NCBI GenBank assembly: GCA_043228905.1
Contig: JBHGNT010000006.1
Location: 7,254,001-7,318,000, forward strand
DNA length: 64,000 nucleotides
Reading direction: 5' to 3'
Origin: Azolla caroliniana
Taxonomy: Eukaryota; Polypodiophyta
Positions within the stretch are counted from its first letter, which is position 1. The number at the start of each line of letters is the position of its first letter. The position numbers and the translations under genes were made by a program. Shown here piece by piece: positions 1-13,450 of the stretch. Below the pieces are notes generated by a model, which did not search any database, was not told the DNA's origin, and saw only the letters and a program-made list of their open reading frames with translations.

Positions 1-318
1 TTTCCAGGGGTTCATAAATCAGATCAAGCTTATTATCTGGCTACAACCCCAAAGATATGCGAATGATTTTTGTCGAGTTGGCCTCGTTGGGACTCTCCTC
101 TTGGGAGCTGCACAAAGCCGGTTCGCACCTTTGGTCGAAACATCATCGCCACTTCTCGACAATTTTTCTGCTTTCCTAGAATAGTTCGAGGCGACATTTG
201 GGGATACGGATCGGCGTTGAACAAGCCTTACCAAACTTTATTCATTACATCAAGGTAAGCGCCCAGTGTTTGTTTATGCATCTGAATTTAGACAATTGGT
301 TCTTAATAATGCCATATG
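1..318 (+). pseudogene. Degenerate Ty3/gypsy gag fragment, F family
   Basis: Frame 1 from base 1 reads as the central part of a retrotransposon Gag and aligns along its whole length with residues of the intact F-family Gag at 60938-62095: shared landmarks are a GF-NQ start, RVGLxGTLL, FAPL, SPLLxNF and FGDTD. At least two in-frame stops (TAG near 172, TGA near 217) and loss of similarity after about 300 show that it is a dead fragment. It is cut by the window edge, so its 5' end is not visible. It shows that the F family has at least two copies around this locus. The match is by eye on translation. Confidence 0.75.
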
Positions 319-334
319 ACTCTATTTATAGTAC

Positions 335-560
335 TGTCAGGAATACTCCTGAAGTTTCTAGAATGTTCTAGAGTAATCTGGAATATACATGAATTTTCTA
401 TAGTGAAATAGTAAATGAAAATAATATCTTTTGTATTACAATGTATGGTTTAATGGTAACACAAGGTCATGGGTTCAAATCGTTTTGGAGTCATACCATG
501 CCATATCATGACAAAACCTAGTTGAGCTTGATATCTGAACACCTTACAAATGAATTCCAT
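335..560 (-). repeat. LTR-derived fragment of F family, reverse orientation
   Basis: This stretch resembles the reverse complement of the F-element LTR at 60430-60640. Shared blocks include TGTCAGGAATA at its left edge (reverse complement of the F LTR end TATTCCTGACA), CCTGAAGxTTCTAGAATGTTC, ATCTGGAATATACAT and AATTTTCTAT. It also carries the tRNA-like block with A-box-like TTTAATGGTAA and B-box-like GGGTTCAAATC near 450-480. Orientation is opposite to the adjacent gag fragment at 1-318, so the two are probably separate insertion or rearrangement products. The right boundary is uncertain. Confidence 0.6.
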
Positions 561-3500
561 AGTTAAGCATAGGACGGTTAAAATTTTGGTTATAATAGAA
601 TTGAGACAATCCCATAAGGACCTATGACATGTAGTGGTGTGTGTCACGACTGAAGCTTCGAAGACGTTTAGTCGATTTCGAAGAAAAGAAGATAATAACA
701 AAACAAGAAGACAATAATAAAATAAGAAGGCTATAATTTGTATTACCTAGAGACCAAGATGACAAGGGTGTTGAAGACGAACGTCGAACTAGAATGAATC
801 AACACTAAGAAAATATTTCACTTACATCTCATACATGGGATCGCGCATCATCGCCACTTGGCATACATGCATGCATGCCATTTGGCGATCATCCATTGTG
901 TACATTGCCACATAACTCTAATTAATAATAATATGAAATGTATCTTTGTTGAAGGTTATAGGTTCAAATCTTGATATTGACATTTCGTTATAGTTTGGGA
1001 GCCTTGGGTGTTGGTTTATATAAAACTAAGTTGAGTGTCAATAGCTCTAAAATAAGGATTATGCATGTGAAGAGCCAAAATAAGGATAAATAATGAGCCA
1101 CTTGAGACTATAAAACTTTAAATACCTTGGACTTGAAGTTCCCTCAAATAATTGATAAAATGAATGTGCTACCTATTGCTTAGAGGCAATAAAGAAAACA
1201 TATAATGCATTTGCGAATACAAGCAATGGCGAATTTTGGGTCCTCAAGAAATATTTTCAACACGTTGAAGACAACAATGCTTCTCTATGGGATGGAAGCA
1301 TCTCCACTTGAAAAGACTTTGAAAATGTCCACATGCATTCTCTTATTTAAAAGTTTCTTCAAATAAAAAAATCAACGCATATACCCTCCTCCTATTAAAA
1401 ATATTGAGATCACTTCTATTAAAAGTATCGAGAGACAACTATATAGGCATATAGAGTTACACACAGAGGTATATATGTGAAAACAAAATTTCTATTACAT
1501 ATGAGAGTAGCTCACGATGTTAGTCTTGCCAATTGCTCGTGCACCTTAGAGCTTAGATTGGATATAGACTAGTTTTATTAAGTCCGTGGACACAGACAAT
1601 AACACAATAATAGAACAATTTTGTAAGAGAAAGAGAGTGGATATTTATATTCTCCATTTGGTTTTCTTGTCACATTAAATGTCTAAGGCAGTTGGTAGTA
1701 GTGGGGATACTCCTTTTATGTCAATTGACGTATCATTTAATATGACTAGTTCCCTAGATACAAGCTAGTGCTAGATAGTACTTACCTTAAAGTCAGTGGC
1801 ACCTACTTTAAGACTAAGCACATCTTAACTTGCCATGAAAGAATATTCTTCTAATCAACCTAAATAGTCATCCCATTACCCCGCTTCCCTCTCTCTTAAA
1901 TACATTCTGTCCTACTCAACTACAGTTTGGAAAATGGGATGAAATACACTTGCTTCATGATGCATTTATAGATTTTTATGAATGAGGCATTTTTTCTATA
2001 TCAATATAATCTGGATAGGAAACATGTGGAGGCTCACTCAACTCACACTTCACTACATTATATTACATACGTTGAACCTAATTGGAAAACTATATTCTTT
2101 TCTAAACAAGTTTGGGAGTCTGAGCATCATACTTTAACATAATGCTTTGCCTTTGACCACGTTGGAGCAATCTTTCTGTTATGTACACCTAACGTAAGTG
2201 AGGGTAGGTCAATAATATTTACATAAGCGAAGAGTATGTTCACTAATGTTAAAAAGGGGACTAATGTGATTGGATAGAAGGAATGATAGGTGCATGCACT
2301 ATCATGATTTGGACAACCAATGAATGGAGAGCCTTTTAGAAAGGCACATCTATTCAAGGGGCCTAGGAAAAGGTATAAATATGAGGCTTAGCTACCCTCA
2401 GAAACACATCACGTTGGAAGGCTGTTGTCTTAGACACCGGTGGTGCGGGCTAGGCTTTCGTCTCGACGATCGTGTTTATCTCTTCCAAGGTATTAGTCAT
2501 CCTAATATATGGCGGTATGGGACATCAGTGGTAGGTTGGTTATGTCTAGATCATAACTTGGGGGTGGTCAGGTGGAACGAGTTCTTCTATCCAATCTATT
2601 TTCCTTCTTTTACTTTAGTTTGATCTATTGATTAGTAATAGACTCTTAACACTTTCCACACATCTTTGACTAGAAGACCTAATCCATGCATAAATTTTCT
2701 CACAATCACAATGTGCACTCTCAATTTCAACATTAGTTAGTGAAGTGCTTGAAAATTGAGAGTCACTTCCCACTTTGGATGCATAGATTACATGAAAAAG
2801 TTATATTTTTTGTCTCATAGGTCATATCTACCCTCTGAGGTCTATAATAAAATCTATATATCGTGGACACGTGCGCGCGCACACACACACACACACACAA
2901 TCTTCTATTTTTTCTCTATTACATACATACATACTTGATCCTTGGTAGACCTGCATACTTCTAGTCCTTTACATACGTGCCTCTCAAAAACCTCTCTAGA
3001 ATGACCTCATGTGGGTGAGTTGTACACTTGCAAATGCAATGGTTTTAAGGCTACACTAATGCCAATCTTAGGCATATCTCCTATAATATACAAACTATTT
3101 GTTTTACATGATAGTTTTTATTATGTGTGGATGATAGTGTGATTATAAGGTGAACACATTGAATTATTGTACTCACATGAATATCCCTTGTTAGGTTTGC
3201 ATGTGTGTATCAAGAAACAAACACATTGATTCCTTTATCATATTTTTGCTAAAAGCCAATGTTTTTGTTGTGGTAATAAAATGAATAACTGTCTTGGAAT
3301 TTTGTATAGCTCTCCAAAAATTGTATTTGGCTAGTATTATATTCTACATTGAAGCAGATGAAAGGGCCAACTCCATTAGGTCAGAAGTTGTATGCCACTA
3401 GTTGTAGTGTTGATCGCACGTACAAACATTGTGTAATGCTACGTTCTAACTCCCGTTTGTTGCGCTTGCCAAACTTTATCAATGTTGCTTGTATGTACGA

Positions 3501-3717
3501 TTCCATATCAAAATTTTACTGGTTTCATTCTAACAAATGATGTCCAAGTTAACATTAAACAAGCCATTTTGATTAAGGATAATGAGAAAATCACAAGATT
3601 TAGTTAACAACATTGAATACAAAGTTGCAACAACATCAAATACAAAGTTACAACAAGAAGAAGGTTGGGATAATTGAACACATTAGGAAAGTTTCCAGAA
3701 ATGATAAGACACTACTA
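561..3717. other. AT-rich intergenic DNA with diverged repeats
   Basis: No gene is recognised. Near 841-985 there is an ATGCATGC-rich block with GCCATTTGGCG followed by a B-box-like GGTTCAAATC, which resembles blocks inside solo LTRs A and B. The phrase at 994-1024 (GTTTGGGAGCCTT then a TATA-like run) recurs near 19503-19535, and 598-640 resembles 19450-19505, so both places hold copies of an old unnamed repeat. A (CA)n microsatellite lies at about 2878-2899. The small open frames here have no recognisable domains. Confidence 0.5.
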
Positions 3718-6119
3718 TTAAAAGAACTCAGGTTTAGTGAAGTTGTAGTTGAAGGACCAATGCTCGAAGGAGCCCTTGATAAAGTCAAAGTAGGCACCAT
3801 GGAGTGCAAGCTTCTTGCTTTGAACTGCTTCCTTAACAAAGGGATATGTCAAGGCATTCCACAATGATGCTTTCACCGATTCCTTCAACATGCATACATT
3901 ATCCAAGTTAGATTCCCACCCTCTCCCCTACCCCCTCCCCCAGCACCTTTTTCTCAATAACCGCCGAGATTTGAACTCGCGTCCAAATTACACTTATTGT
4001 CAGACACTTATTACACTAATTGTCAGACTCTATAAAATCCTAGAAAAACAGAATTTCCTTACCTTCGCACAAATTTCCCAGTGCTCATCAAATGGCTTGT
4101 CCTCTGGAACCTCATTCTTTGTTTGTTTTGCTGCACTCTTTGCTACCAAGATCCAATCTTCAATATGGTCACTGCCAGTAGTACAAGCATTAATAATTCC
4201 ATTGATTACAAAATGAATCATTTATTTGTGTTGTTGAGTTTCTATTGCCCTTAGTAGTCAATGGTAAGTTAAGTGAATTTAAATACAAGCTTACATTTGC
4301 CGATGAAAATTTTGTGCATTTTCTTATTGAAAGTAACATTTAAGCTTTAATAGGTTTACAAGAGTTACACATCATCGTCACTAAACCTGAGTGACGTTGC
4401 ATCACATTTTCCTATGTCCATGTTGCTAATGGTCGTAAAGCCATGTCCCTAGTTTGGGTTTCTAATTTTGTGAATCATAGCGGGGCTATACAACACAATG
4501 TTGTGTTTGGCATGCCGAATATCTTCATTAGCCAATCACTTTATATACATATTTATGATAAATGTTCACCTGAATTTGTTAGATCCATCTTCCTTCAAGC
4601 GAAGTAGAGCATTTATTCCACCACATCGGCTGTGCCCAATCACGATAAGATGCTCTACCTTAATTGTTACAATAATGACTAGCATTTATTAGTAGGAAAA
4701 TCTTTTAGAATGTTCATTAGGACGAAAATTTCCTCATAGCCCCCATCATCTACTTAGTGTGCGACAAACAACACACATTATTGTAGGGAGGTGCTACTGA
4801 TTTGTACCTTGAGATGGAGAATGGCATATTCCATGGCTGCGGCGACGGATATATGATTACTCTACATGTGCCAATCAATTAATGTTTTAGAAACAAGTAC
4901 AGTGAGAGACGAATCAATGAACATTATAACCGCGTCGAATTCGAAGATTTGTAATTATACATGTTTGGGATGGATTAAGTTGGCCACGTTGCGCAATATG
5001 AACGCTTCTCCGAACCCTAAGCCTAGGGTGAGAGCTTGGTCGACCCTCGAGTCCACGCATCCGACTATCATGATCTTTTTTTTAAGGACGAAACGCATGG
5101 GGAAGGGGCACGGCGAAAAAGCAAAAAAAGGCAACATTTCAGAAAAAAGCTAAGGAGGTCAAAGATACCATAGGAACTAAAAGAGAACCAAAAAAAACAA
5201 AGAATGCAAAATCCAAGAGCAAGATCTTGTGGTGGGTCTTGCTCGAGACGCCACGTGGCGCCTTCTCATTCTTCCACGTGGCATGCATGTGGGCTCCTCC
5301 CAGCAAGAAGTAAATGATACCTTTGGGTGCTGTGATTTTGCAAGGGACTCGAACAAGGCATGCTCCTTCCTGCAATAAAATCAGGGATTTATTCTCAAGA
5401 AATCCATTGATTTGATAATAAATAAATAAAATTTAAAAATAATGAAAAACAGTTTACAGGTGAATAAAGAAAACACAGTTGAAAATCAACAGAAGTTTTT
5501 AAATCTGTTTGCAGATATTAAGCATTTGATTTGTGGAAAGGAAGGTGTCATTAAATAAAACTATATGTCATTAAATAGAATTATAAACAAATAAAAGGCA
5601 ATTAAATGTGGAATTAAAAACTAAAAATGTTATTACTTGAAATAGATCTTGAAATCCTGGAAACCTTCTCTGATTTTCTGGATAGGATCAGGGATGCTAG
5701 GGTTGGGTGCATAAATGGTGTGGATTGCTTTATACTTGTCATCAGTAACAGCAGCAGTAGTAGTGAGTTGCAGCTGCTGTAATTGTTTCGTGAGGTCTTC
5801 AATACTTTTGGTAACCCCGGATTCGAGCTCTGGCCGATCCCTGAGAAACCAACAAAGAGGTTTAACCTAATTTCCTGCAAGAATAGGTTTGATGAATTGC
5901 CACTGTTTGCATTCTATAATTAAACTACGAATCAATTAATAACAACAAGAAGAACAAAATGCAGAAATATCAGGTACAAATTAGGTCCTGATCGCCATTT
6001 GTTATGTATATTAAGCTTAGCTATAATAATAATCACTTCAAAAACAGGATTTTAGGTTTACAAATTACGTACTTGACTAGCGCATTGAGGGATCTGATGG
6101 CTTCCTCCAAAGTGGCCAT
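3718..6119 (-). CDS. Beta-carbonic anhydrase, eight exons
   Basis: Zinc enzyme interconverting CO2 and bicarbonate. Minus-strand exons in order: 6119-6073, 5840-5637, 5369-5321, 5074-4961, 4861-4808, 4658-4570, 4171-4063, 3882-3718. All introns are GT-AG and the phases join exactly, giving 276 residues, close to cytosolic plant beta-CAs. The C-x-D-x-R motif gives zinc ligand C106 and the D108/R110 dyad; GHSRCGG gives zinc ligands H165 and C168. The carboxy end carries LTYPFVKEAV and a KGSFEHW-type finish typical of the family. No stop or frameshift is seen. The N-terminus is uncertain: Met at 6119 is in frame, but an acceptor-like AG at 6140-6139 preceded by a T-rich tract could extend this exon to 6138 and join an unseen upstream exon, perhaps a transit peptide. 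Exon and residue positions are read by eye; family identity is confident. Confidence 0.88.
3883..4062 (-). other. Beta-CA intron 7
   Basis: Donor GTAAGG directly follows the AAG codon ending at 4063 and acceptor AG precedes the exon starting at 3882. It contains a C-rich plus-strand run (3917-3948) and a short near-repeat around CACTTATTGTCAGACACTTATT. A reverse-strand B-box-like element (GAGTTCAAATCTC, read on the minus strand) lies at about 3968-3980. The branch and polypyrimidine signals near the acceptor are weak, so this junction rests mainly on protein continuity. Confidence 0.7.
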
Positions 6120-7734
6120 TGGAATTCCTTTGAATTCTCTGATTTCAAAACCAGTCAACAAATACAAGCAAAATAATAAAAAAGCTTTTGAGACATGAGC
6201 AAAAATAGGGAATAACAATAACATTGTCATTAGCTAGTTTTAGAATCGACGCTACAGTTTCCTTTATTTACTCATTTGTTTGTTTATTATTGATGATAAT
6301 AAATTATAATAACATTAGAAGTAATACTGGGTGCAAAAGTATTATGTATTGATGCATTTTGTTCTCTCTCTTTTTTTTATGTCCCTAGGCTCGCATATGG
6401 AGGCTATCCCATGATACGTATGTATGATCGATCATCCGGCACTTTGTATGGCTGCATTGAAGTTGCGGACAGATTATTGAGACTTCATTTTATGAATATT
6501 TGCATTTGGCACTAACATCCCTAGTAGCACCATCCCACATCAGTCTACACTTTATGGCAACACTAAAAACCTTGTGCACACGGGGATTGTCCTCGCCCAA
6601 ATACTATCTCCAATTTGTACTTGTAGTTGGACGTATTGGACAAATATTATATGTTTCTCTTATAAAACTCAGTTAATCATGGGCATGGTCAACTACATGG
6701 GGACAAACTCCATTTCCAAGCTCAACCTTGCACATAGTCTACATGGTGCATGTTGGTCATGCATTTCCAACATTGACCTGAATCTCCATAGGCTACTAGT
6801 TGTCGTCACTTTTCCAACAACCTCAATGATCATGAGATGATGATTGGAGATTACTGACTAAATTGTTGAAATCAGGATCCAAGCTATGAGACTTAGAGTG
6901 TGAATTAGATTATAAAATGTCACAAGATGTAACCAACTACTTAAAACATGCAAACTATTGGAATTTGGAAAGCTTCTCTGCCTAAAGATCAAGCTCGTGA
7001 ACACTTCGATCTAGGAAGCAATTCACAAGAACATTATGTTTGCCTAAAGGTAGGCTATTATAATGTGATCTTTATATAATAGGGAGGCGAAATGCTTCCA
7101 ATAATGGGTGTGTGTAACTTTTGGATGCTAATATTCGGCTAATTGTAAGTATTAGCATCTATATGTAACCATCAACTATTTACTTTGGAAAACTTTCAGA
7201 ACCAACATACAAAAAGTTATCAAGATTAAAAATAGTGCATAATATTGTAGACCATATAATCTTAATGTTGTAAATTGTAATGATAACAAATAGTTGTTTG
7301 TTCTTAGTTGTATTACTTATACTTTGTCTCACAAGTGCAAGCACTAAATAATTTGAGGGATTAAGGTCCTTACAGGGGTTTGCTAATATACTATTGCAAG
7401 GGTTAATTGATATATTTCAGATGTGCAGAAGTGTGCACTTAAATAGTTGATATCCGTAGTTTGGATATCGCTTAATGTAAGAATGTGTGTGGCTCAAAAT
7501 CATTTGTTATAAATTTAACAAATGGGCAACTAGTTCGCATGTCTCGCGACTCTCCTTGCCATGTAAAGCTAGGTCTCCATCCTCCTAGCACTAGTTTTGT
7601 TAAATTTCTCTAATATTAAAAAGTATTGCATTTCTCATCCATTGAACATAGACAATTATTGAGTTGACCCTACTTCACGTGGCTATACACTGAACCTAGA
7701 CCACGCTTTAAGTGGTGTGATATTAGGTTGAACC

Positions 7735-8165
7735 TATACCATTCTTTAGTATTTGCCGAAGAATTGTAACCTTTGTTGATGCGGCTACACATTGAACCTA
7801 TCTACCCCTTTGTTGTACTTAGTGTACTAGAAATGTGCCCCACAAAATAGTATGTGATATTAATTTGGCATATGTTAGATCCACATTGTGAATGTCCCAA
7901 CATCATGATATTTTACCTTTAAATTCAACCTACTTTACGTTGTAGTTACTTTCCTTCAATGGCACCTAGCATTGAGCCATCAAAATTGTAAATTACCACA
8001 TTTTCTTAATTCGGAACACAAATTTGTAAATTATAATAGTTTGATTGGAAGCATGACATTTTCATCATCATATTAAGCAAAATGAACCTTCGAGATAGAT
8101 TGTTCCTTATTCGATTACCCATCATACTTTGTTTTCAACATCTTTGAGGTAAACAAAGATGGGAG
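7735..8165 (+). repeat. Dispersed repeat copy 1
   Basis: This stretch aligns with 9085-9635 with many substitutions. Shared landmarks are ATTCTTTAGTATTT, TACACxTTGAACC, TACTTAGTGTACTAGAA, TGTTAGATCCACA, TTTCCTTCAATG and GAGATAGATTGTTCCTTATTC. It has one copy of the unit that is tandemly doubled in copy 2. No coding capacity is recognised, so the class of repeat is unknown. Confidence 0.7.
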
Positions 8166-9084
8166 GGAGAGCTATATACAATTTCCATTCTTGGTAAAAA
8201 TTGATATTGTATTAGGTTAGTGTGAATGGTACTCAATATATACTATCAAGTTTTCAACTTGATTTGTAATATATATTGATCCACTTTCCCCTCCAAGGCT
8301 CGAATGTTTATGGCATTTTATATGAATCATGTATACACAAAACAATTTTCTTAGTCATCTTTTGACCTAAGCATATGCATCTAATGTGATGATCAATAAA
8401 AGTTGGGAGGATGTATCAAGATGTGAAAGCAAAATAAAACAAGGGAGAGCATGAATCATATTTTTTATCAACAATAGACAACACGAGTGCGCATATACGT
8501 AAAATGGTAATGCGATCAAGTATAGAAAAGGGAGACATGCCATGCCCTATATACATATGTGTGTGTGTATTTGATTACCAAATTCAACTTCGACCTCTTA
8601 AAAATGTCTTCATGTTTAGATAAGAAATGCTAATGTCATACATTGCATGATGTATTCCTACAATTATTTTGTTAATATTCATGCATGCCCCTCGCCGCTC
8701 CTTAATAAGCATACCAACATGATCAATCCCTATGTATGATGAAAACTAGAGCTAATTTTGTTTTCAAACTCATCAATCTTGCATATTATGATGGGCATGT
8801 TTTTTAGAATATACAATCGCATTGTTTTCTATCACTCTCATCCCCTTCCCCCTTTTTAACCTCTCTTAAAATTTTGCTCTTGTTTATTTTATTTTCTTTA
8901 TCATTAGCTCAAGTTGGGACTCTGAGGCCTTGTCCCAACTTTGCTTTTGCCTTCGTGTCATCGCCCCACCTTTGATCATGGGTCTTTGGGTCTATCCCAA
9001 CTCGTTTTGGGACTGTTGGGGTTTGTCCTGACTCATTTTGGGATCTCCTTCTAGTTGGGACTGTTTTAGTGCACCACACTGTAG

Positions 9085-9635
9085 AACATTCTTTAGTATT
9101 TTTCCAAGAATTATATGCACCTTAGTTCATGTGGTTACACCTTGAACCCTAACCATCCTTTTGTTCTACTTAGTGTACTAGAATTGTGCCCCACAGGGGA
9201 TATATAATAATTTGACACATGTTAGATCCACAATGTGAATGCCCTTGTGGTTACACCTTGAACCCTAACCATCCTTTTGTTCTACTTAGTGTACTAGAAT
9301 TGTGCCCCACAGGGGATATATAATAATTTGACACATGTTAGATCCACAATGTGAATGCCCTTGTATCATGATCCATACTATTTTATCTTTAAATTCTCAC
9401 CATTTTACACTGTAGTGTGTCTTTCCTTCAATGCAACACTCCATTGAGCTATCATAATAGTAAATTGACACGTTTTCCTCATTTGGGACACGAGAATGTA
9501 CATTATGTTTATTTAATTGGAAGTGTCACATTTTTCCCATTAACATATGGCAAGAAGAACCTGGGAGATAGATTGTTCCTTATTCAATTACATATTATAC
9601 CTTGCTATCAACACCCCTACGTAAAGAGATGAGAA
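9085..9635 (+). repeat. Dispersed repeat copy 2 with 116-bp tandem duplication
   Basis: Second copy of the dispersed repeat at 7735-8165. Inside it, 9131-9246 and 9247-9362 are two directly adjacent 116-bp copies that look identical, beginning GTGGTTACACCTTGAACCC. The duplication is therefore much younger than the split between the two dispersed copies. Confidence 0.8.
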
Positions 9636-11689
9636 TTTGTTCTTCTCGATTTTCTTTTCTTTTGTGGAATATCGTTTATAACCATCTTGGACATCATTGT
9701 AATTTGTAGATAATTTATGCTTCATTACTACTATGTATGTTATGTAGATGTTAGACATGCACAATCTATTGTATTGTATATAGATTTAGTATTTATTTGT
9801 TTAGGTTATCGGATGTGTTTTATATACACCTAAAGCCACTATATCCTAGTTTCTATTTTCCAAGTCTTCCGATATTTGAATATCAAAAACTTGTTTTCTT
9901 TAACTCAAATGTCAAACGAATATATATAATGTCCACTATAGCTTTACATTTAGTTTTATTGATCGTCTATTTATTAAAATCCAATCTAACAATGCTTTAC
10001 ACTATTAGAATATTATTGTGAGAGACATATTTATGTAGTAAAAAGTATCATTGTGATCTAAATGAAACAATTGGGTTGCCACCATACAGAACATGTAAAA
10101 AATACATATAAAAGAAGCACATACGAAGTACTTTAGATGTGATGAGTGGGTGTATTCTCTTATATGTAGGGAAGGGTTTCAAAGGGTTCCATTTGAAGGG
10201 TTAGAAAATCAAATAGGAAAGGATTCTCGAACATAAAGGGGTATATGCATAAGTTGAATTGTAGGCTCTTAAGCATTTTGTGTGTTTGGGTATCATTCAA
10301 AGGATCATATGTGGATTGTGCATGAGAAATATTGTAGTTTTATTTTCCTTGTAGTGGGGTTGGGGTTATAGTCGGGTGGATCAATCATAAATATGTAACC
10401 ATAGCACGTGTAGCAATTATCTTCAAACATTTTCTTTAAATTAAAATCTAGAATGCATGTGTAACTAGGGATCAATTTCAAGATGGAATATTGAAAATAT
10501 AAATATATGACCAACATGCACTTGAGGTTTATGACTTTGCCAAGTTACCAATAGATTTCTGAAAACAAATATGTATTTATATTTTTCTATCAAGTTTAAT
10601 ATGCAAGTCGATTACTAGTCATAGACATAAATGAAATGAAAACATATCCTCAATCATCAAGTACTACAATATTGTTTTTATATTTTTGAATGTCTTGGAG
10701 TAAAGGTCCTAATAACATTACATAACATTGAATTATGACTACTTCTCATTGCTAATGACAAAAAGAATGTATCCGACAACATCAAGTCATACAATATTAT
10801 TTCTTTGGTCTTGGATGAACAAAATGAACTTCATAACGTTACGGTAAGTTTTTGATAACTAAGCAGAAGCCCAATATACAATCTTTTCATGCACATAAGG
10901 TTACTATTTATCAATGTACATGAAAAGAAAACACACCCTATCATAAAGTTGTAGAATTTATTTATTTTTTCTGAGAAAAAATTACTTCCCATTAGTTAGG
11001 TGAATCATATATACAAATCAGTCTATTTACACTCTAAGTATCCATAGATACTCGACTATTTATAGGTCGCTTTCATATATTTAGCTATCATTGTGTGACA
11101 CCTTAGATAAAAAAAGGTGGGGCAATCGTTGTCCCTATAACATCAAACGTATACATGACACACCCTATCATAAAGTTGTAGAATTTTTTTTATGTTCCCG
11201 AATATGCTGAATGAGCTTGATGTATCGGGGCAAAGATTAATGTAACCAATGGAGCCTAGAAGAAGCATTATGGTTTCACACACACAAGATGACTACTTAT
11301 GGTTGTGAATGAAAAGAAATTGTATCCTATGTCATGGGGTATACAATCGCATTAGGGTAAATGCCATCATAATCAAATAGAGCCTAGTAGGAGCACAATT
11401 CATTTATGCGGTGTTGGAAAACTTTGGAAAAACAAAATGGTGTACACTAATTTGGAATAGATAATGTGTGTGTATTTTAACATTCTCACTCTCAATAATG
11501 AAGTTAAACATGTTTCTCACAAAATTGTCAAATCAAGTTTTTTTTTTCTAAAAACAAAACTCCTTCCATTAGTTATAAAATTTTACCATTGTGAATGTTA
11601 TATGCAAACCCCAGAAGGGACTCAATAATTCCATCTTATGTGGAGGTTCACTAACTCGAGAAAGGAAGAGGACAGCCATTGTTGGATGA

Positions 11690-12400
11690 AGGCTAATCAT
11701 TGTCTTTCGGATCCACTTGTGATGCCATCGTATTGGCTTTATAGTGTGGCTACAACTTCACTCCATATCTCCTGCAATACAATCGTCTGGTGCACGGTTT
11801 GATTGGAGAAGACCTGCCTACAACGTTGTTTCTAAAGAGTCCATAGTGTTATTAAGCCGACCAATTTAGCACGACTTGATCTTTGGCATTGATGGGGGTT
11901 GACTAAACATTGTCAGTGGTGGAAAATGTGATTTCTTGTGGCTTTATCACCAATGTTATCCCCTCCTTCTAATGTGTGTATTTATCAATTGGGGCTTGCC
12001 ATGATAATCAACATAGATTACCCCACTTAAATGTGCCTTGCATCTTGCATAATTGCAATAGTTAGCCAACCCTCCTCCATATTCGACGATTCCTTGGGCA
12101 ATCTCATAGAGCTTGTTGGATTTATTCTATTTCATTGGGGCACACTACACATTTAAGAGAGCAAAGGGTCTCGCTCTGCCACGCTCCAACCGACGGTGAT
12201 TTATGTATTAATAGCCATAAAAACGTAGTAATTCACCTAGCTTGTTGCTATCTTAATAGTTGTTGCCAAAACTTGGCAATACTCGTATGGGGAACATGAT
12301 ATGTGTGCCATATCTTTGCAGTTGTTGGTTCTCTGTCAGTTTGAGCAACTGGGATGTGGTGACCCAATCTGGTCATGAATTGGAAGAAGGGATGACTTTG
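11690..12400 (-). pseudogene. Possible LINE-type retroelement remnant
   Basis: Minus-strand translation, read through several stops, gives short stretches resembling the tail of plant LINE reverse transcriptases (the zinc-binding RVT tail region): an LWTL-KQRCRQVFSN-like block followed by EIWSEVV. The match is weak and made by eye. It could equally be unrelated AT-rich DNA, so this is a low-confidence suggestion. Confidence 0.22.
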
Positions 12401-13203
12401 CTTCCTTGTCCCACATAAGGATCATGCCACGTCCATTGCAAAGGGTACCAACTGACCTTACGTAGCCATGTGTTTCATGAACACATATGTGCCATTTTGG
12501 CTGTACTTTGATCAGGTTGGGATCTACAATCCACATACTACTTGTATACACGAGCGCTCAAATAGCCATGTTCACTGTTGTTGGTTCGTCATTACCTTGT
12601 AGCTCATGGCCTAATTTAAAATTAAATTCTTTTGTAATTTCTATTTCTTTCTTTCCTTATGGAAATAAGAAAATTGTTCCCCACTATGGTCCATATGTTT
12701 CTATGTCCAAGTCACTTTGTTTTTCAAAATTCAATGACTTGATAAAATCCATTACAAATAGTGAATAGCACTCATAGTTCATTTATCATGATGTAGAACA
12801 AATAGGGCAAGATTGCATCATGGGATAAGTCATAATTCATAGCACAGTTCCCATGTGTCCTCAAAGGACATCATGAGGCCTCAATGGACACAACTCATGT
12901 CTCTTGAAAACTCCTTGACTATGCCACACCAAGCCTCTATGAATGATGATGTTGTATTTTATAACACAAACATAATTAGGTGTCACAAAGTGTGATCACA
13001 TTCATATGAATGTATAAGTTGCGATTTGAAGGGAATTATATAAATGAGTTATATATTGGCCCTAAAACTCTAGAAGCGAAACAAAACGTAGAGGATGCAT
13101 AAGTGTGCATCACAAAAGAAGTTGATTAGGATGATCAATTCACTTGAGTGGTTGATAAAGTTTTCTTTTTGCTACATATTGCTTTCTACATACATATCCA
13201 AAT

Positions 13204-13210
13204 ATTCACG

Positions 13211-13268
<58 letters not shown>
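13204..13268. repeat. (CA)n microsatellite
   Basis: About 60 bases of CA dinucleotide repeat follow a short GCGCGC lead. A shorter one of the same type, also led by GCGCGC, sits at about 2874-2899. Confidence 0.95.
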
Positions 13269-13271
<3 letters not shown>

Positions 13272-13384
13272 GAGCATCTAACAACAATATCTAATTGAGA
13301 ATTGCTCTTACAAACAACATTTAATAATAATTCTCAAAACAATATCTAAGAATAATTATGATAACAGGATCTCTAAATAGGCCA

Positions 13385-13450
13385 ACATAACTTGGTAGTC
13401 AAAGCATCAAAATTGTGAATTTGAAAATACAAGTTCAAATGTTGGCACTA
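13385..13450 (+). repeat. tRNA-like block
   Basis: An A-box-like TAACTTGGTAGTCAAAGC is followed about 30 bases later by a B-box-like AAGTTCAAATG. This is the spacing of internal RNA polymerase III promoters in tRNA genes and tRNA-derived SINEs. No full cloverleaf is evident, so it is called a relic and not a tRNA gene. Confidence 0.4.

Noticed and set aside
2324-2623. 99-codon frame with a TATA-like sequence nearby, considered as an LTR or gene
   Set aside because: No partner repeat and no domain found in the window.
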